From the NCBI GenBank assembly GCA_014728745.1, contig WJLC01000029.1:1-10710 (forward strand): DNA of 10,710 nt, read 5' to 3'. Of this stretch, positions 6,746 through 10,710 are shown piece by piece. This DNA comes from Candidatus Pacearchaeota archaeon (GTDB lineage Archaea; Nanobdellota; Nanobdellia; Pacearchaeales; GW2011-AR1). The first letter of the stretch is position 1, and every line of letters starts with the position of its first letter. Position numbers and translations under genes: made by a program. The notes under the pieces were generated by a model that worked only from the letters and a program-made list of their open reading frames with translations, did no database searches and was not told the DNA's origin.

Positions 6746-7135
6746 ATGGCAACAAAAAGAAAAATAAAAAGATTTGTCAGCAAGGCTGTAAGAGAAATAG
6801 TGTGGTATAGGGAAAATAATCACAAAGAAAATACGCCTCCAATGCCAAAAGCATGGACTCCTCAAAATTATCGTAGAAGTTATTCTCTTGGATTACAACT
6901 TGGATTTGATTCTTTAGACATTATGGATTTAATCTCAAATATAGAATCAGAATTTCAAGTTGAAATGGGGGAAGGAGAAAATTATTATCAGAGGAAAGGT
7001 GATTATTATATCAAGACTCAAAATGAGATTGTAGATGAAGTATTTAATTTAGTAAAATCAAAAGAAAAAAGCTTAGAATCCAAATCCCAAACATCTTTTA
7101 TTAATAATCTTAGTCCTAATCTTTCTAGTGCTTAG
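6746..7135 (+). CDS. Acyl-carrier-protein-like small protein, copy 2
   Basis: This 129-residue protein is the clearest carrier-like member of the trio. Residues 52-71 read LGFDSLD followed by a helix with IESEF, close to the bacterial ACP consensus, with Ser56 as candidate phosphopantetheine site. A GEG turn (75-77) and a short Tyr-rich insertion (80-88) precede IKTQNEIVDEVFNLV (89-103), matching ACP helices III/IV. The N-terminus is basic (KRKIKRF), with helix I around residues 7-22. A polar Ser/Lys tail follows from 104. Its ATG directly abuts the stop of copy 1 (TAA then ATG), which implies translational coupling, and there is no Shine-Dalgarno motif. Most archaea make lipids without ACP-based fatty acid synthesis, so its partner enzymes are not obvious. 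Confidence 0.6.
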   Translation: MATKRKIKRFVSKAVREIVWYRENNHKENTPPMPKAWTPQNYRRSYSLGLQLGFDSLDIMDLISNIESEFQVEMGEGENYYQRKGDYYIKTQNEIVDEVFNLVKSKEKSLESKSQTSFINNLSPNLSSA

Positions 7136-7154
7136 ATCTTAAAACAAATGTAAA

Positions 7155-7685
7155 ATGCCTTACAAATATGTAAAAAAAGAGGAAATAGAAAAAAACAACA
7201 AGCTTATAGTAGACCTAATTGAAGAGCAACTAGAACAAAGCCCTAGGCCCTACTCTTTAACTAGTTCTTTTGAAACAATAGGCTTAAGTGAGATTGATTC
7301 TGCATATATTATTACAGAAATGGAATTTGCAAACAATTTAAAAGAAGGGGATTTTAATCAAGCATCGCAGGGAAATGATTCCCTAAAAAGAAAAAGTAAA
7401 AAAAGTGGGATTTGGAAAAAGGTTTTTGGCATTTTTATCCCAGAAATTGCAAAAGAAATGATTTCTCATAGATATAAATCCCCATCCAATTCCAATAACC
7501 CTTATGATAATATCCAAGCAAATAAAAATTATGAACCAGACAACACAGGAATGTTTTGCAAAGACTGCTGTTATATGTCTCCTCAAGAAGTCTTACATGA
7601 AATATTCACAAAGTTAAGCGAAAAAAGAGAAAGGCAAAAAGAAGAAGAAAGAAAAGTTCTTCAAAAACTAGCAAAAGGGGAATAA
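7155..7685 (+). CDS. Acyl-carrier-protein-like protein, copy 3, lacking the carrier serine
   Basis: This 176-residue protein starts 19 nt after copy 2. Residues 15-63 resemble ACP helix I (NKLIVDLIEEQL), a loop (SLTSSFETIGL) and helix II (IDSAYIITEMEF). At the DSLD position it reads SEID (45-48), so Glu46 replaces the modified serine. A KEG (63-65) corresponds to the GEG of the other copies. About 75 inserted residues follow, including a basic/hydrophobic stretch (KKSGIWKKVFGIFIPEI, 82-98) and a cysteine group C-x2-CC (135-139). Residues 141-155 (MSPQEVLHEIFTKLS) resemble ACP helices III/IV. The tail is charged and coiled-coil-like. It may be a non-carrier partner or regulator of copies 1 and 2; the function is unknown. 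Confidence 0.5.
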   Translation: MPYKYVKKEEIEKNNKLIVDLIEEQLEQSPRPYSLTSSFETIGLSEIDSAYIITEMEFANNLKEGDFNQASQGNDSLKRKSKKSGIWKKVFGIFIPEIAKEMISHRYKSPSNSNNPYDNIQANKNYEPDNTGMFCKDCCYMSPQEVLHEIFTKLSEKRERQKEEERKVLQKLAKGE

Positions 7686-7733
7686 AAGCAATATACAAGA
7701 GATAAATCTAGAAAGTAATTTTAATCCATTATA

Positions 7734-8612
7734 TTAACTCAAAACCCTAAAATCAACTCTAAACCTCACTTTGTAAGGCGCAATCTCACCTGCTTCTTTC
7801 TTGTTGAAAATCCTAATTCTTTTTTTGGCTTTCTTAGCCTCTAATTTAATTCCCTCAATAACTTTATCCTTTTCATCAACAGGAGTAAACCCATAATAAT
7901 AAATTCTTGTTCCTTTTTTGCTTAGTTTAAAAGCCTCTTTTAAAAAAGTGTCATCTAGGTTTGGCCTTGGCATTACAATAACATCAAACTTCTCTTTTCC
8001 AAATTTGCCTTGTCTAACTAATCTTTTAATGTCTCCTTGAATTAATTTAACCTTATCCTTAACATTATTAAGCTCAACATTAAGCTTAGCGTATTTGTTG
8101 GCTTTTCTATTAATTTCATTAGAAACAACTTTTTTGCATTCTGTATTCTTAGCAATCACAATTGAATAAGGGGCAACCCCTGCAAACATTACTAACACAG
8201 TTTCGCCTTTTTTTATTTCAGAAGCGATTTCTTTTCTTTCATTGCTTAATCTAGGGGAAAAATAAGTATCATCAATGTTAAATCTAAAAACACATGCATT
8301 TTCTTTGTACTTAACTTCTTTGTTCTTTTCTCCAGCAAGATGCCTAGTTTTCATTTTTCTAAGCCTGCCTTTGAACTTCCTGGATTTTTCCACAACTGTC
8401 TTAATCTGTCTATTCTCATTCAAAATCTGCTTAGCAAACTTTTTCTTTTCCTTTAACTTAAAATCATCAGGAAAATTAACTAACGCAATGTTTCCAAAAA
8501 TAGTGAAAGAACTCATGTCCTCTGCTTTTGTTGGCTCTTTGTATTCTTCTTTATTATCTTTTTTGCCCTCTTCAGCATTGGTTTTGTTTTTGATATTCTT
8601 GATATTACTCAT
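7734..8612 (-). CDS. Trm5-like tRNA (guanine-37 N1) methyltransferase
   Basis: This 292-residue class I SAM-dependent methyltransferase is of the Trm5/TYW2 kind. Residues 34-47 (SSFTIFGNIALVNF) match the small N-terminal D1 domain. RHLAGEK (90-96) leads to YFSPRLSNER (117-126). Tyr117, Arg121 and Glu125 have the spacing of the catalytic Tyr-Arg-Glu set of archaeal Trm5. The SAM-binding glycine loop is MFAGVAPYS (142-150), with the acidic residue in SNEIN (164-168). The later active-site motif, NLP in archaeal Trm5, reads PRP here (215-217). SPRL favours Trm5 over the wyosine enzyme TYW2. The first 32 residues are charged and low-complexity; ATG at 8516 (Met33) is an alternative start, but the TATA box supports 8612. 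It is convergent with the ACP-like genes. Confidence 0.85.
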   Translation of the reverse strand: MSNIKNIKNKTNAEEGKKDNKEEYKEPTKAEDMSSFTIFGNIALVNFPDDFKLKEKKKFAKQILNENRQIKTVVEKSRKFKGRLRKMKTRHLAGEKNKEVKYKENACVFRFNIDDTYFSPRLSNERKEIASEIKKGETVLVMFAGVAPYSIVIAKNTECKKVVSNEINRKANKYAKLNVELNNVKDKVKLIQGDIKRLVRQGKFGKEKFDVIVMPRPNLDDTFLKEAFKLSKKGTRIYYYGFTPVDEKDKVIEGIKLEAKKAKKRIRIFNKKEAGEIAPYKVRFRVDFRVLS

Positions 8613-8633
8613 TGTTAAAAAAACCTCTGCAGG

Positions 8634-8645
8634 TTTATAAAATAT
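8634..8645 (-). promoter_or_regulatory. TATA-like box of the Trm5-like gene
   Basis: The minus strand reads ATATTTTATAAA, centred about 26 bp before ATG 8612, which fits a leaderless transcript. This supports the long N-terminus. Confidence 0.5.
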
Positions 8646-8683
8646 ATGAATAAAATTAGGAGAAATAGCAGAACAGGAATAGA

Positions 8684-8693
8684 TTTATAAAAA
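8684..8693 (+). promoter_or_regulatory. TATA-like box of the large membrane protein gene
   Basis: TTTATAAAAA is centred about 25 bp before ATG 8713. Two earlier ATGs, at 8699 and 8704, lead to stops within a few codons, so a leaderless start at 8713 would avoid them. Confidence 0.5.
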
Positions 8694-8712
8694 TAAAAAT
8701 GCTATGTAACTT

Positions 8713-10710
8713 ATGAAGAAAAGAGGGATAATGCTGTCATTAATTGTGTTTGCATTTTTATTAATACTATCTACAAATATAGTGAGTGCGCAATACGGAT
8801 TAGATGATGCCCTTGATTTTATTGGAGGAGAAAATATCCTTCTCATAATTACTTTTGGTGTATCTTTTGCTATACTTTTATGGGTTCTTGGAAAATTCTT
8901 TAAGGGGAATAAAGGTGTTCCACTTGTAATTTCTGTTTTATTGTCTTTTGGAATAACCCAGGCAGTTAATATGATGAACTTTGGCTTAGAGATTGGCACA
9001 GGAGGTTTTGGTCTTTCAGATGATGTTTTTGGGTTGCTAATAGGTCTTGCTGCTCTAGTTGTTTTTATTCTAATGATATGGAAAGCAAAACTGCATACTG
9101 TTTGGATTATGGGATTGCTAATAGCATTCTTAGGCGTGATTGGGGGTGTTGAGATTAATTATGTTGCAATTGCATTAGGTGTTGGATTAATTCTTCTTTA
9201 TGCTTTATTTTTAAGAAAAAAAGAACCTGGTGAAAGCAGAATGCCCTCTAAGGGAGTTATATTTGCAATTATTGCTCTTGGTGTTGTTGGGGCAATTGTA
9301 TGGTTGCTTTATTCTGGAGGCTCTAAAGCAGGAGCAGGAATAAGAATCTTCACAAACCCTTTAGCAATAACAATTATGGCCATTGCATTGTTCTTGCTTG
9401 TATTGTTCACATATGCTTATGGCAGGAAAAAAAGATATGAAAAATTACCTAAAGGAAAGCTTATACTTTTCAGTATTTTCGGAAGCTTGATTATCACAGG
9501 AATAGTCTGGATGCTTTATGCTGGAGGAGTAGGAGCAACACCAGGATTTGACTGGTTTGCAACAAATCCCTTGGCAATGTTAATTTTAGGAATTGCAGTA
9601 TTTTTTATTTTTGCTTTTATTTTATTCAAAACAGGAAAGAAAGAAAGTTACTGGAAAAGATTAGTTGTGTTGGTTATTCTAACATTAATTGGAATTTTTA
9701 TATGGCTTGCTTATTCAGGAAATGCTATGGCTGAGGTATTGATGGGCAATCCTATATTTTGGATAAGTGCCATAGTAGGTATAATTTTATTTTTATTTAT
9801 ATTGTCTAAAACATTGAGGAAAAAAACAGCTGAAAGCTATGATTTTGAAAAAGAGAAAAAGCAATGGCGAAGCAAATTAATTTTCTTATTGCTTGGATTA
9901 GTTGGAATATTGCTATGGGCCTTAGGAATTGGAGTTCCTTATACTTTATTTGGAGGAATTGGATTATTAGCATTATGGCTCTTAATATTAATCTTTAGCA
10001 AAAAGGGTGCTAGAACTCATGTTGGAGAGCATAAAAAAGGATATGGTTTAGCATTATTATTTATCCTTCTTGGGCTTGCAATAGCAGGAATAGGTTATTT
10101 TTGGACAGGCCTTATAAGTACAGGGTGGGCCTTGATAATTGGAGGGATAATCTTTGCCATAGGATTGCTATTATTAGGGAAAAGAACAAAAAAGACAACT
10201 GGAATCACCTTAATGATTCTTTTAGTATTTGCTGGAATAACTATCACATTTTATTTCATGGGAATTATTAATATGGCATATACAATAACTATATTCTTAA
10301 TATTAGCACTTATCTACATATATATCTACAATAAAAATAAGAAGGGTTTTGGGAAAGATGTTGCAGAAATAAAAAGAGGTGGAGGGATAAAGAAATGGGC
10401 CTTCCTTGTTTTAGCAATTATCGCTGGAATACTTGGTGTCTTAGGAATAGGAAGTCCGATTATCTTATTCATTATAGCGGGATTTCTTCTAATAATGTTT
10501 ATTGTGCTTCTGCTTTTTGGAAGAGAGAAGGGAGGGAAAAAGAAGAAAGAAACAACCTCAGTTAATGACCAAGAAAGAAAAGATTTTGACAAAAGGCAGA
10601 AAAAAAGCAAAAAACAACTTCAAGAGCATGAGAAGGTCTTAGAAGAAGGCAGAGATGAAAAGACTAAAAGGATAAGGGAACTTTCAGAGTTCTACGATCC
10701 AAAATTTTCA
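8713..10710 (+). CDS. Large polytopic membrane protein with two-helix repeats (open at window end)
   Basis: The frame from ATG 8713 stays open for 666 codons to the window edge, so the C-terminus is missing. Residues 1-26 form a signal peptide (MKKRG, a hydrophobic core, then a cut after VSA). About 18 to 19 hydrophobic helices follow between residues 40 and 603, separated by short Lys/Arg loops. A two-helix module recurs: W-x-x-Y-(S/A)-G at residues 197, 266 and 331, each followed by N-P (215, 285, 346) and another helix, with weaker versions from about 402. The last 60 residues seen are Lys/Glu/Gln-rich and probably cytosolic, coiled-coil-like. I do not recognise the family. There are no charged residues in the helices or transporter motifs to suggest a substrate. 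It is divergent from the Trm5-like gene, about 100 bp away, with its own TATA box. Confidence 0.85.
   Translation, partial: MKKRGIMLSLIVFAFLLILSTNIVSAQYGLDDALDFIGGENILLIITFGVSFAILLWVLGKFFKGNKGVPLVISVLLSFGITQAVNMMNFGLEIGTGGFGLSDDVFGLLIGLAALVVFILMIWKAKLHTVWIMGLLIAFLGVIGGVEINYVAIALGVGLILLYALFLRKKEPGESRMPSKGVIFAIIALGVVGAIVWLLYSGGSKAGAGIRIFTNPLAITIMAIALFLLVLFTYAYGRKKRYEKLPKGKLILFSIFGSLIITGIVWMLYAGGVGATPGFDWFATNPLAMLILGIAVFFIFAFILFKTGKKESYWKRLVVLVILTLIGIFIWLAYSGNAMAEVLMGNPIFWISAIVGIILFLFILSKTLRKKTAESYDFEKEKKQWRSKLIFLLLGLVGILLWALGIGVPYTLFGGIGLLALWLLILIFSKKGARTHVGEHKKGYGLALLFILLGLAIAGIGYFWTGLISTGWALIIGGIIFAIGLLLLGKRTKKTTGITLMILLVFAGITITFYFMGIINMAYTITIFLILALIYIYIYNKNKKGFGKDVAEIKRGGGIKKWAFLVLAIIAGILGVLGIGSPIILFIIAGFLLIMFIVLLLFGREKGGKKKKETTSVNDQERKDFDKRQKKSKKQLQEHEKVLEEGRDEKTKRIRELSEFYDPKFS

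Noticed and set aside
7557..7574. C-x2-CC in the third ACP-like protein as a classical zinc finger
   Set aside because: There is no second pair of Cys or His at a fitting distance, so only a cysteine cluster can be claimed.
8275..8640. Plus-strand open frame of 121 codons with a hydrophobic product opposite the Trm5-like gene
   Set aside because: The hydrophobic look comes from the complement of Lys-rich codons; the minus-strand gene has clear methyltransferase motifs.
8634..8693. Two TTTATAAAA copies 50 bp apart as a direct-repeat operator
   Set aside because: Both are explained more simply as the TATA boxes of the two divergent genes, each at the right distance from its start codon.
8685..8999. 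Minus-strand open frame of 104 codons opposite the start of the large membrane protein
   Set aside because: It is a shadow of the 666-codon plus-strand frame, which has a signal peptide and a TATA box.
10326..10610. Minus-strand open frame of 94 codons near the window end
   Set aside because: It is antisense to the continuing membrane-protein frame and has no independent support.

Overview
The window looks like a chromosome segment of a small-genome, AT-rich archaeon, most likely a DPANN lineage of the Woesearchaeota/Pacearchaeota/Nanoarchaeota kind; this placement is inference from gene content. The archaeal signs are a Trm5-type tRNA methyltransferase, a HerA-like ATPase with an intein, an AmmeMemoRadiSam gene set, and a single-cysteine DsbA-like protein of a type I associate with DPANN genomes. 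TATA-like boxes sit about 25 bp upstream of most first start codons, with no Shine-Dalgarno sequences, which points to leaderless transcription. All genes read with the standard code. Base composition is roughly one third G+C by eye.

Layout. Positions 1-159 hold the 3' end of an unidentified plus-strand gene. Positions 171-2361 hold the complete AmmeMemoRadiSam trio: amrS and amrA run leftward as a tightly coupled pair, and amrB runs rightward from a 33-bp shared divergent promoter. Positions 2419-3405 (minus) encode a membrane-anchored, extracytoplasmic thioredoxin-fold protein with a CPYG motif. Positions 3521-6142 (plus) encode a HerA/FtsK-type ATPase whose Walker A motif is split by a 434-residue LAGLIDADG intein (3707-5008). 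Just downstream lies a second, diverged copy of the last 13 herA codons (6226-6264), a scar of recombination or insertion.

Positions 6362-7685 hold three consecutive plus-strand small genes that I read as acyl-carrier-protein-like paralogues. Two retain the DS(I/L)D serine motif; the third has lost it and carries a long insertion with a cysteine cluster. No acyl-chain or phosphopantetheinyl enzymes lie next to them. This is the most unusual part of the window.

Positions 7734-8612 (minus) encode a Trm5-like tRNA methyltransferase. From 8713 to the window edge runs a very large polytopic membrane protein (666 codons, still open) with a signal peptide, recurrent two-helix modules carrying W-x-x-Y-(S/A)-G and N-P signatures, and a charged cytosolic-type tail.

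The AmmeMemoRadiSam trio probably acts together. The other loci look functionally independent, each with its own promoter. I see no tRNA, rRNA, CRISPR array, insertion sequence or replication origin.
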